DNA of 64,000 nucleotides from Taudactylus pleione. Lineage: Eukaryota > Chordata > Amphibia > Anura > Myobatrachidae. Below, one piece after another: positions 11,080 to 21,951 of the stretch; position 1 is the first letter of the stretch; each line of letters starts with the position of its first letter. The DNA lies in NCBI GenBank assembly GCA_031769625.1, contig JAUIMM010000169.1:9234001-9298000 (forward strand), given 5' to 3'. A program made the position numbers and the translations under genes. Below the pieces are notes generated by a model. The model saw only the letters and a list, made by a program, of their open reading frames with translations, had not been told where the DNA came from and searched no databases.

Positions 11080-12982
11080 ATGCCAGGACGCGGAGAGAGG
11101 CAGGGAGAGACTGTGGGCTGCCCCAACAGCTGCAGGAGCACTGGGGAAGCCCACTGTGTGACGAGAACGGGAGGCGGTAAAGCACCCAAGATCGGCTCAC
11201 CTAAGGGGTGACGCTTCACGGGCGAGGTCACGCCCCTTCCTGCGAAGCCACGCCCCTTCCAGGAGCGCACGCCTATGGCGCGCAGGAGGAATCAGAGCAT
11301 CCACACCAAGTGACACCAAGGTAGGTGACGCCTCTGACCACACACACCAACTTGACTACTCATATATACATCAGCACCCTGCCAATAGTAATACAGGGTG
11401 GATGTAGTGCACTCCATATCACCATGCTACCCATATGCTCCCTAACAATGCATCTACACCAATAATGCAATAATTGTTACAGGACAAGGGAATAATGCAG
11501 TTACAAAACATTACAATAATCACAAACAGGTACCTTACTACAGCCTACCTTTTAATGGAGGCCTGATTGTAGTAGCTGAGATGACGAGGTAACAATGTTA
11601 CAAACCTAAATACATTCTTATCAAATCAGAACAACAGTACTACAGGGCTTAATCATCTTCTGCTGCCTCAGGCCTAGTGCCTGCCTTCTAGGGGATCAAT
11701 AACACTATGTAGGGCCTATTGCCCACCTAACAATGGGTTAATGATGTGGATCACAAATTAACCCTATAGGGCCTAATGCCCCTTATACCTTGTGGGACTA
11801 GTGCCCTCTCTGGCTCAGGCTTATTGTCCGCCTAACAAAGCCCGTCCCTGCTGATTAGGGATTAACGCCCACAGTGGCCATGAGCCTAATGCCTGCCAAT
11901 TAAAATAGCATGCAATTGAATGAAAATACAATGCAATTAGATTTACCAGTCCAGTAGTCTTTGGCTGAACTAAGCCTAGTTCATCCACAATTACTATGTG
12001 TTCTTCAGCCGAGGTGGGTCGACTCCCACGATCTCAGTGCTTCCTGTAGTCTTCACCTTGAGCTGGCAAACTCCCACTGCCACAGCAGTCTTCACACAGG
12101 TAGCAGTGACCAAGGTCCAGGGGCAGAACTATGGTGTTTGGCTCCAAGGGCAAGATGAGAAGTTGGCACCTCGCTTATTTATGTGACCTGGGCCTATTGC
12201 CCAGGGTCAATTATAGCCTTAGGAGCACGGGCCTAATGCCCGCCTATTTGTGCCACAGGCATAAGGCCTCATGACCCCTACGTGCCTACTGCCTAACAAT
12301 CTGATGGTCTAGGGAGGGGTTAATGATGGTAAGGCCTCAAAGAGGGTCTACCTGTCGGGTGGGAGAGGATGCAGTGAGGATCTTCATTCGCTCTTTTACT
12401 TTCCAACCACTGCAGTACTCTCCGGTCCTCAGCCGCATTCTTCTGTCGCTGGCCCATTCTGGCCAGTAGCGGCGCTGCCAGAGCTCTTCTCTCTTGAGCC
12501 TGGTGTCTCCTGGCATCTTCTGCAGCCGCTGGAGCTCTTCTCTTTTGAGCCCGGTGTCTTCTGGACTCTTCCACGGCCGCTGGAGTTCTTCACCCATTTC
12601 CGCCAAATTGACTCTTCCTCCCAGAGACATCTGACACTAGAAGCCACGGGCGTAGCCAGCCATGATGCGGCTTACAACGAATGGCTCACTGTGGCCGATT
12701 TCTATTGGCTGCCGGTGCACGCCGTGATTGGCTCAGATTGTCAAAATTGTCACCACTGTGATTGGCTCAAATTCAAATTGTCACCCTTCTTCAATGGCCG
12801 GCGGTCAATGAGCTGCACTAAGCTATTAGCTGGCGCCACATGTCAGCCGCTGCTGGGCCTTGACCGGCACTGAAAACAGACATACTGTCCCAGCATCGGA
12901 CACTTATGTGACCTGCTGGGGATACATCTCACCGGACTGCAGGACTAAGGTGCTGGGATCAAGCATTTGGTCACAGCACTGG
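11080..12982. other. Central region of the foldback-like element, unclassified
   Basis: From ~11640 to 12320 the phrase GGGCCTAATGCC and close variants recur irregularly. On the minus strand an open frame from 12630 to 12337 (97 codons, with a repeated 'LKREEL' block) ends near a CAG|GTAGAC donor-like site. It is preceded by DNA (12680-12860) with several ATTGG/CCAAT motifs, which would suit a promoter and first exon. No homologous family was recognised and the frame has short out-of-frame competitors, so it is not called as a gene. Confidence 0.35.
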
Positions 12983-14673
12983 CAGCGGCTTAACTAGGGT
13001 ATATGGAGCCCAGGAAAAGTTTAAAAATGGACCCCCCCTATGTGCGTGTGACAAAAAATGGGTGTGGACACTTAAAAATGGGGAGTGTCAACATGACACA
13101 CATCCCTATCTCGTCACTTTGAACATTCCTTTCCATTCCATATGCACCTTAATGCAGTGCCCCTTATACAGTCCCCCCTATGCAGTGCTCACAGAAGTGG
13201 TCCCTCTTATGCAGGCCCCCAGTAGTACCCCTTATACAGTACCCCTAGTATACAATGTCCCCAGTAGTGATCCCTCTTATCCAGGCCCTTAGTAGTGCCC
13301 CTTATACAGTACCCCTAGTAGTGGTCCCCCTTATGTAGTCACCCATTAGTTCCCCTTATACGGTGCCCCCAGTAGTGATCCCCCATATGCAGTGCCCCTT
13401 ATACAGTTCCCCCTGTCGTAGGCCTTCTTATGCAGCCCGCCATTAGTTCCCCTTATACGGTGCCCCCAGTAGTAGTCCCCCTTATGCAGATCACAGTAGT
13501 GGTCCCACTTATGCAGGCCCCCAGTAGTGATCCCCCTATCCAGTAGTAGTCCCCAGTAGAGTCCCCCCGATGCAGTGTCCCCAATAGTAGTTACCTCCAT
13601 ACGTTAGTAGTAGTCCCTAGTAGAGGTCACCTCCCCCCCTGATGCAGTACCCCCATTAGACAAACACACAAGTATAAAAAAAAAAAAACTAACTTGAATC
13701 CCCGCTCCTGCTCACGCCGCCGTCCGCACCACCGCAGTCCTCCCGGGCTGGCGCACTCTGCATTATGGGTGAGACGTCATGACATCTCTCCCATAACCCA
13801 CTACAGGAGCTGGAAGGCGGAGCTCATGAGTGAGCTCCAGCCCAGCTCTTGCAGTGGGCGCAGCAGCAGACAATGAGAGTCTGTCTGACTCTCATTGGCT
13901 GCTGTAAATGCACTGGCGGCTCTATGGGCTATCCTGAGCCCGCCTCCCACCCTTTGCCTGGAGCTATTAGGTAAGCGCTCAGGGGGAGAGAAGGGGCACG
14001 GCTGTGCAGCACAGGACAGTGCTGGGCACAGGGTAGCCTAGCGCCGGTCCTGAGTAAATGCTGACCGCACTCAGGAGCTCACTCAGAGCCACTCATGAGC
14101 GCACAGCGCTCGCAAGCAGCTCGATGTTTGCATATGCGCCGCGTCCAGCAGGTGCATGTGCGAGACCAGCTGAGCGACTGAAGGTCAGTTGCTATGGGGC
14201 TCACAACAAGACGGGACGGCTGTCGATGTTGATTGACAGCTCGCCCCGTTTTGTGGATGGACAAACGCATGCGTTCCCTTAGGAACGTCTGGCGTTTTTA
14301 GGAGGGGTTACTGACATCACTAGTGATGTCAGTAGTGGACTTCCTGCTCTATTACAGCAGGAAGTACACTCGGGCTTGCGGCAGCTAGATCCTACCCCAG
14401 GGTCTCGTCGCAAGCTCGATGGTCGCGATAATTATGACTGTCTCCAGCCCGCTCGCATAAGCTGTGGATGGTCACCCACAGCTTTGCAAGTGGCCGGAGA
14501 TAAAAAAAAACACCTGCCCACATGCAGAGTGAGCGGCCGCCAGAAGCGACCGACTCTGAATGAGCTCCTCACTGCGGTCGGCACTACACTGTTTAACTAG
14601 GATGGACAAGTACCGTGGCCGGCGGTGCGGGGGCGTCACCGGCCGCGGCGGCCCTGCCCTAGTTACGCCACTG
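12983..14673. mobile_element. hAT-type element with 8-bp TSD and internal minisatellite
   Basis: Ends CAGCGGCTTAACTAGGG and CCCTAGTTACGCCACTG are inverted copies, flanked by a perfect 8-bp duplication AGCACTGG at 12975-12982 and 14674-14681. An 8-bp duplication is the hAT hallmark. Inside, 13140-13620 is a minisatellite of AGTAGTGCCCCTTATACAGT-like units. The segment ~14060-14590 is an inverted-repeat block resembling the GAATCAGGCCC MITE family (ACTCAGAGCC ... GACTCTGAATGAG). No transposase frame. Confidence 0.8.
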
Positions 14674-14789
14674 AGCACTGGACATCGCCCTAGACATCAG
14701 CTCCCCCCTCTGCCGGGCCTGTCAGATGGTGCCAAGGGCAAGGTGCCCCACACGCACCCCCTTATTACGCCACTGCTGGTGTACCAGCT

Positions 14790-15470
14790 TTCCGAGAGAT
14801 TCCAGAAACGTGCTGAATAGTATGGGGCTGGTTAATGTGATGGCAGGAGGACACCACGCTAAGTGTGTCTCCCTGCTATAGTGTTACCCCCTTCCTCCCT
14901 ATAACCAGCCTAGTGCTGGATAATGTGATGGCAGGAGGACACCACGATAAGTGTGTCTCCCTGCTATAATGTTACCCCCTTCCTCCCTATAACCAGCCTA
15001 GTACTGGATAATGTGATGGCAGGAGGACACCAGGCTAAGTGTGATGGCAGGAGGACAGCAGGCTAAGTGTGTCTCCCTGCTATAGTGTTACCCCCTCCTC
15101 CCTATAACCTGCCTAGTGCTGGATAATGTGATGGCAGGAGGACACCAGGCTAAGTGTGTCTCCCTGCTATAGTGTTACCCTCTCCTCCCTATAACCAGCC
15201 TAGTGCTGGATAATGTGATGGCAGGAGGGCACCACGCTACGTGTGTCTCCCTGCTATAGTGTTACCCCCCTCCTCCCTATAACCAGCCTTGTGCTGGATA
15301 ATATGATGGCAGGAGGACACCACGCTAAGTGTGTCTCCCTGCTATAGTGTTCCCCCTTTCTCCCTATAACCAGCCTAGTGCTGGATAATGTGATGGCAGG
15401 AGGACACCACGCTGTGTGTCTCCCTGCTATAGTGTTACCCCCTCCTCCCTACAACCAGCCTAGTGCTGAT
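14790..15470. repeat. 87-88-bp tandem array, ~7 copies
   Basis: The anchor GTGCTGGATAATGTGATGGC recurs about every 87-88 bp (14913, 15001, 15116, 15203, 15291, 15378). One copy carries an extra internal duplication of the 'gatggcaggaggacagcaggctaagtgt' part. Units end in CTCCCTATAACCAGCC. Non-coding. Confidence 0.9.
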
Positions 15471-15599
15471 TATCGGTATAAAAGGTGAACCCCACGCAGA
15501 TTTTTTTTCCTTTATTCCAATACCAGACCATGCTCAGAGATGTGGGGTTTTTACTAATTTAGGGAAAGACCCCAATTGTCAAATTTGTTGACCAAAGCT

Positions 15600-17622
15600 A
15601 TTTAACCCTTGAAAAACAACAGGTAATTATTCAAAATTAAGAAATCTGGTGCATGTGCCCACATTACTGCCCTATTTATGCCCAAATCCTTGTTGGTCAA
15701 GGCAAATGACAAGTGGGTCATATGTACCAGACCACCCTCTGTGGGTTTCAAGTGTAACATTTGATGACCAAAGCTAGTTAACCCCTGCACAACTACAGCT
15801 TCTTATTCAAAATTACAAATTCTGGAGCCTCTGCCCGTTTACTGCCCTATTCATGCCAAAATCCTTGTTGGTCAAGGCAAATGACAAGTGGGTCATATGT
15901 ACCAGACCACCCTCTGTGGGTTTCAAGTGTAACATTTGATGACCGAAGCTGGTTAACCCCTGCACAACTACAGCTTCTTATTCAAAATGAGATAATCTGG
16001 TGCCTGTGCCCGCTTTACTGCCCTATTCATGCCAAAATCCTTGTTGGTCAAGGCAAATGACAAGTGGGTCATATGTACCAGACCACCCTCTGTGGGTTTC
16101 AAGTGTAACATTTGATGACCGAAGCTAGTTAACCCCTGCATAACTACAGCTTCTTATTCAAAATTACAAATTCTGGAGCCTGTGCCCGTTTACTGCCCTA
16201 TTCATGCCAAAATTCTTGTTGGTCAAGGCAAATGACAAGTGGGTCATATGTACCAGACCACCCTCTGTGGGTTTCAAGTGTAACATTTGATGACCGAAGC
16301 TAGTTAACCCCTGCACAACTACAGCTTCTTATTAAAAAATTCAAATTCTGGAGCCTGTGCCCATTTACTGCCCTATTCATGCCAAAATCCTTGTTGGTCA
16401 AGGCAAATGACAAGTGGGTCATATGTACCAGACCACCCTCTGTGGGTTTCAAGTGTAACATTTGATGACCGAAGCTGGTTAACCCCTGCACAACTACAGC
16501 TTCTTATTCAAAATGAGATAATCTGGTGCCTGTGCCCGCTTTACTGCCCTATTCATGCCAAAATCCTTGTTGGTCAAGGCAAATGACAAGTGGGTCATAT
16601 GTACCTGACCACCCTCTGTGGGTTTCAAGTGTAACATTTGATGACCGAAGCTAGTTAACCCCTGCACAACTACAGCTTCTTATTCAAAATTACAAATTCT
16701 GGAGCCTGTGCCCGTTTACTGCCCTATTCATGCCAAAATTCTTGTTGGTCAAGGCAAATGACAAGTGGGTCATATGTACCAGACCACCCTCTGTGGGTTT
16801 CAAGTGTAACATTTGATGACCGAAGCTAGTTAACCCCTGCACAACTACAGCTTCTTATTCAAAATGAGATAATCTGGTGCCTGTGCCCGCTTTACTGCCC
16901 TATTCATGCCAAAATCCTTGTTGGTCAAGGAAAATGACAAGTGGGTCATATGTACCAGACCACCCTCTGTGGGTTTCAAGTGTAATATTTGATGACCGAA
17001 GCTAATTAACCCCTGCACAACTACAGCTTCTTATTCAAAATTACAAATTCTGGTGCCTGTGCCCGTTTACTGCCTATTCATGCCAAAATCCTTGTTGGTC
17101 AAGGCAAATGACAAGTGGGTCATATGTACCAGACCACCCTCTGTGGGTTTCAAGTGTAACATTTGATCACCGAAGCTAGTTAACCCCTGCACAACTACAG
17201 CTTCTTATTCAAAATGAGATAATCTGGTGCATGTGCCCGCTTTACTGCCCTATTCATGCCAAAATCCTTGTTGGTCAAGGCAAATGACAAGTGGGTCATA
17301 TGTACCAGACCACCCTCTGTGGGTTTCAAGTGTAACATTTGATGACCGAATCTAGTTAACCCCTGCACAACTACAGCTTCTTATTCAAAATTACAAATTC
17401 TGGAGCCTGTGCCCGTTTACTGCCCTATTCATGCCAAAATACTTGTTGGTCAAGACAAATGACAAGTGGGTCATATGTACCAGACCACCCTCTGTGGGTT
17501 TCAAGTGTAACATTTGATGACCGAAGCTAGTTAACCCCTGCACAACTACAGCTTCTTATTCAAAATGACAAAATATAGTGCCTGTGCCCGCTTTACTGCC
17601 CTTTTCATGCCCAAATCCTTAT
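15600..17622 (-). repeat. Right-arm satellite array, ~176-bp monomer inverted, ~12 copies
   Basis: Reverse-complement of the left-arm monomer: CTATTCATGCCAAAATCCTT recurs every ~175-176 bp from ~15670 to ~17610. Here too a dimer pattern is visible ('gagataatctggtgcctgtgcccgc' alternating with 'tacaaattctggagcctgtgcccgt'). Its variants differ from those of the left arm, so the two arms have been homogenised separately. Confidence 0.95.
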
Positions 17623-17664
17623 TGTGCCAGGAAAATAATGATTGTAGACTGGGTAAGGGACATA

Positions 17665-18213
17665 GGCCCTCATTCAGAGCCGTACGCTCTGAGCAGAGCG
17701 CACGCTCTGAATGAGGGCCGGGCTCCATTTACATGGAGCGTCCTCCTGGACGCTCGTATAGCTGTGGGTCACCACCCACAGGCTATACGAGCGTGCATTG
17801 TGATGGTCGCGATGGTCGAGACCATCGCGACCATCGAATTTGCGAGCCGGAGCCTGCGGTTGAGGTTTTCAACTGCAAGCTCCGGAGTGATTTTGGCTCT
17901 ATCAGAGCCAAAATCACTCCCACTGACATCACTAGTGATGTCAGTGGGCCAGCTTCTGACGGGAGGTGTTCCCGTGGGAACGCCCCCGTCAGGGAGGCAC
18001 GCCCCCGGCACGCCCACCAAAGGGGGCGTGCTGTCAATCAACATTGACAGCACGCCCCCTTTGATCGGACACAACGAGCGAAGGACTTTCCTTCGCTCTT
18101 CGCGTCTGGCGCATGCACACGACGGAGCTCCCTCCGTCGTGCGCATGCTCAGTCCATAACATCGACCCACTTGCGAGCGGACAGCCGCTCGCGAGTGGGT
18201 CTGAATCAGGCCC
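17665..18213. mobile_element. Harbinger-type MITE, 549 bp, TSD ATA
   Basis: Ends GGCCCTCATTCAGAGC / CTGAATCAGGCCC with a 3-bp duplication ATA (17662-17664, 18214-18216). It interrupts the right arm of the foldback-like element, whose sequence resumes on both sides (AAAATAATGATTGTAGACTG ... AATTCTTTG). Nearly identical to the inverse-oriented copy at 36087-36635, which has the same 549-bp length. Open frames on both strands arise from internal palindromes such as CACTGACATCACTAGTGATG. Confidence 0.9.
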
Positions 18214-18487
18214 ATAATTCTTTGTTTACATAGTGTTAGTTTAGTGATCTAACTTTCTTTAAATATTTTAATGTAACATTTTCTGAATAAGCAGCTGGAA
18301 AATGAATAAGTAGTGAATAAGAAATGAATAAGAAGTGAATAAGAAATGAATAAGAAGCTGGCCGAATAAGAAGCCAACTTCAGCCTCGTTTTCAGGAGTG
18401 TGTTTTCATCATGAGGTGCTATGTGATGAGTACATATGGAAAAGAACAGGTGTTTGGAGACTGTAGATGTGTGTTACACTCTCTGGG

Positions 18488-18643
18488 AGGTATATTTACA
18501 ATGGTGCAGGTTTTTAGAATTAGAGATATTGCCCATAGCAACCAATCAGATTCTAGCTATTATTTTCTAGAAGGTGATCTGATTGGTTGCTATGGGCAAC
18601 ATCTCCACTTCTAAAAACCTGCACCTTAGTAAATGTACCCCTG
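18488..18643. mobile_element. Palindromic MITE (GGGGTAAATTTACTAAAG family)
   Basis: Near-perfect palindrome: GCCCATAGCAACCAATCAGA ... TCTGATTGGTTGCTATGGGC, with outer GGTATATTTAC / GTAAATGTACCCC ends. Same family as 3198-3381 and 60048-60565. Confidence 0.8.
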
Positions 18644-18999
18644 GGAGTGACATCACTGATACTGGTGGGAGTGGTCAGAGGTTTGTCCAGCCGTCACTAA
18701 ATTCATATAATGATAGCATATATATAGATATACCTCTCTTTGGTGTGCAGTTGCTCTCTTATATACGAATGCTTTGGTTCAGCCACCTGGAGTGGTATAT
18801 CTATCTTATGAAATGCCCCCTGTTGTGACGAAAAGTTCTATGTGGATATGATGTACTGTAGGGCGAAACAGATACAGAATAGGAGATCAAAATAGTACAG
18901 AATAGACTGTTTAACTTGAATAATTTTTAATGAATAAACATGTAACTGGATGACAGTTAAGTGAATAATAAAATAGTTAAACATTCAGAATAGTCTAAT

Positions 19000-19933
19000 T
19001 GTCAGGTTTTGACCTAGGATCGGATGTTACCACAGTGCCGACTTCCCCTGACTTCTCGTGCGGTCAGACGTCAGGTGCAGCGGCGAGTGACACGCTGAGG
19101 ATTATGCCTTAGGTGTACTTGGACATCCATGTGCTGCTTCGTGACTTGGTTACCGAGGTTGCCGTCATGGGTGCAGCCATGACAGTCTTCATCAATTGAC
19201 TGACCCTTCGTCCAATGGTAGCATGGTTGTTGTCAGCTGACGCTGTCCTCCAATGGACTGCTACCCTGGGGTATATTACTGGCCTCTGGACAACAGAAAG
19301 TAGCCTGTACAACGTCGTTACTACTAGTGTTTGCTTGCCATCACTTCGTTCCAGGTTCCCTTGCTGTTTACTCTCGAGTAATCTCTAGTTACTCTCCTGT
19401 GCCAGCGGTGTGACTGGATACCTTGCCCGTGTGCTCTGTACAACATCCAAGTACAATTACAGTGTCACTCTCCTGTGCCAGCGGTACATCTGATACCTTG
19501 CCTGCGTACTCAGTACATCCTCTGAGGACAACCACAGTGTCACTCTCCTGTGCCAGCAGTGCGTCTGATACGTTGCCCGCACACTCAGTACAATATCCAA
19601 ATACAGGATCCCTGCTAGTGCTTCTTTCAGAGGTACACTCTCCTGGGCCTCATCGGTGTTATCTCCCTCCATTTCCCACCTGTATTGGATACCTGACCAA
19701 AGGGCCGTGACCTGCTTGCTGGGTGCAGCGTAAAGCTATATCCCGCTTGGAGGGGTCACTGGTGAACACCTCCCAGCAGGTTAGACTCCGCGCCTTTGGT
19801 CAGGTCTCGCCAACATCCGATACTTGTGGATAAGGAGGACATACATCCAGGCCCCTCGCCTCCAATTTTTCCACAACCCACGACCTCAGCTTTCAGCTCC
19901 TCAGTAGGAGATCCTCCTGAGCCAGTCGTGACA
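19000..19933. mobile_element. Solo LTR (934 bp, TG...CA, TSD CTAAT)
   Basis: Begins TGTCAGGTTTTGACC and ends CCAGTCGTGACA. The flanking 5-bp duplication CTAAT lies at 18995-18999 and 19934-19938. No coding sequence and no second LTR is nearby. The interior has three direct repeats of ~76-78 bp starting CACTCTCCTGTGCCAGC (about 19393-19600). TG/CA ends plus a 5-bp duplication fit a solo LTR left by recombination between two LTRs. Orientation and family are undetermined. Confidence 0.6.
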
Positions 19934-20082
19934 CTAATCAAATAACTCCGGCGCTTATCAATATTTAAACTTAATAAAAATTGTTACCAATATAACCAAT
20001 AAATATTTCCAGCTGCAGAGACCTTAATGAGCTTGTGAGTGCTTATCAAATAATCAAGGCTGTAGGATAACAACAGGACTCT

Positions 20083-20590
20083 GGCCCTGATTCAGAGCCG
20101 GACCATCTGAAAGAGCGCTCGCTCTGAATAAGGGCGTTTTTTTTTTTGTGCGGCCTCCCGGCCGCTTGCATAGCTGTGGTTGACCACCCACAGCTATTGC
20201 GAGCGGCCAGGATGATGGTCGCGATGGTCAAGACTATTGCGACCATCGGGGCTTGCGACGAGACCCTTGTGGTAGGGTCTCATGGCCGCAAGCCCCAGAG
20301 AGCTTCTGGCTCTAATAGAGCCGGAAGCTCTCCTACTGACATCACTGGTGATGTCAGTGGGGCCGCCCACAAATGGCAGGTGTTCGCATGGGAACGCCTC
20401 CGTTTGTGAAGCCACGCCACGCCTACAAGACGGGGTGAGCTGTCAATCAAGATCGACAGCCGCTCCTTTTGTAGTGAGCCACGGAGCGAAAGAATTTCTC
20501 TCTTGCTCCGGGGCTTGCGCAATGCACAGAGCACACCAACGACCCGCTCGCGAGCGCTCAAGCGCTTGCGAGCGGATCTGAATCAGGCCC
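20083..20590. mobile_element. Harbinger-type MITE, TSD TCT
   Basis: Ends GGCCCTGATTCAGAGCC / CTGAATCAGGCCC with 3-bp duplication TCT (20080-20082, 20591-20593). The interior includes the family's CTGACATCACTGGTGATGTCAG palindrome region and a GATGGTCGCGATGGTC block. Confidence 0.85.
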
Positions 20591-20859
20591 TCTGTGCTAA
20601 TAGAAAAACATGTGTTTTTGTGAAAGGGCAGCAAAAGAATATGGTCAGGACTCGATAATAAATAAATAAATATAAACTTTTAATTCGATATCACTGTTCT
20701 AACAATTATTTAAGAATATTGCACAATATGTATTTAAAACATCATTAAATCTCCAATTGTTATTCATCAATCAACTGAAATGCACTATAAAAAATATATA
20801 TTGAATCAATGGGACTCTTGGATCCTTTTGCTGATGGAAAGTCCAAATGCAAATGTCAC

Positions 20860-21174
20860 ACCTAGAATCAACTCCAGACCTTTTACCTGCTTAATTGATA
20901 ATGAAATAATGAGGGAATAGCCCACACCTGTCCATGAAATAGATTTTGAGTTGATAGTCCCATTACTTTTGGCCCCTTAAAAAGTGGGAGTCACATATAG
21001 AAACCGTTGTAATTCCTACACCGTTCACCTGATTTGGATGTAATTACCCTCAAATTAAATCTGAAATTCTGCAGTTAAAGCACATCTTGTTTGTTTCCTT
21101 TCAAAGCCATTGTGGTGGTGAATAGAGGCCAAAATATGAAAATTCTGTCAATGTCCCAATATTTATGCCCCTGA

Positions 21175-21179
<5 letters not shown>
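20860..21179. mobile_element. 3' part of a Tc1/mariner-like transposon
   Basis: The text from GAATCAACTCCAGACCTTTT through CCCATTACTTTTGGCCCC to TATTTATGCCCCTGACTGTA is recognisable as the non-coding 3' end of a vertebrate Tc1-like element. It ends at a TA dinucleotide followed by a TA microsatellite (21178-21210). The transposase and left terminus are absent. Confidence 0.65.
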
Positions 21180-21210
<31 letters not shown>

Positions 21211-21211
<1 letters not shown>

Positions 21212-21730
21212 TCAAGCAATGTCCCGGCACTCACTGTTATAATTGAAGGTACTTGCGCTGGTGCCCTCCTAGGAACAAAACACACCTCTTTAATCCCACG
21301 GCATTTCGGGCGAGTGCCTGTTATCAAGGATATACACATAGTGAACACACAACATCTATATATCCCGCAGGATCAATAATCGAGTCTAAGACCCTACTCA
21401 CCTGAGCCACACGGCCTCCCGACACTCACCGGCAACGTGCCCCATGGAATCTGAGTCGCATCACCGTGACGTCATCAGCCGCACCGCTCAGGTGACCAGG
21501 TAGCAGACGGGCAGTACTGGCCCTGGTGACAACTCGGGTATTCCTCTGACGCGATGGCGGCGGTGTGTTTGTTACTGTGTGGTGTGGATCGCTCTCACTG
21601 CGGTCGGCACTACACTTAAATACTGTGGGGCCTGGGGGACACTGGCGGCGGGTGCAGCGGCTATGGCCCCTGCACCACGGCGGGCCCCCGGTTCAAGCCA
21701 CCGGCTGCACCGCCGCTAGTTCCGCCACTG
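21211..21730. other. Unclassified DNA ending in a truncated hAT end
   Basis: 21230-21350 resembles a dispersed repeat (CATTTCGGGCGAGTGCCTGTTATCAAGG). From ~21590 (CTCACTGCGGTCGGCACTAC) the sequence matches 14570-14600 of the hAT element at 12983, and it ends CTAGTTCCGCCACTG at 21729. A truncated relative of that family is therefore present. Confidence 0.5.
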
Positions 21731-21951
21731 TATGGAGCAATTGGTTTAGGAATATTGCATGTTCATACTGATGCATTTGATATATTTTGGATTTCATAAT
21801 AATAAACTGCTTTCAATAAGCTGAACTAATTACTTTTCTGATGATATATACTGGAAATAAGTCACTTTTATATCTAAATGTGCAGTAAATATGGGAACAA
21901 GCTGTCAATTTGATTTGACACTAAAAGTCCATAATGACTATGGAATAAATT

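Larger units (their letters stand above)
6707..18389. mobile_element. 11.7-kb foldback-like element: TIRs, 9-bp TSD, inverted satellite arms
   Basis: The ends are exact inverted copies: ACGAGGCTGAAGTTGGCTTC at 6707 and its reverse complement ending at 18389. They are bounded by the direct repeat TTTCAGGAG at 6698-6706 and 18390-18398. Inward from each end come short TTATTCATTTC-type repeats, then a unique segment (AGAAAATGTTACATTAAAA ... AACAAAGAATT ... TTATTTTCCTGG) shared by both arms. Then follows a tandem array of the same ~176-bp monomer, ~19 copies on the left and ~12 on the right, in opposite orientation. The centre (10.3-15.6 kb) is not symmetric. A MITE splits the right arm at 17665-18213. 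Long tandem-repeat arms with a 9-bp duplication resemble insect foldback elements; Mutator-like elements also make 8-9-bp duplications with long TIRs. No transposase was recognised, so mobilisation would need an outside source. Confidence 0.8.

Noticed and set aside
17578..18215. Frames up to 193 codons on both strands at 17.6-18.2 kb and their twins at 36.1-36.6 kb
   Set aside because: They fall in the 549-bp MITE, whose palindromes keep both strands open; the same frames appear at the other copy in reverse.
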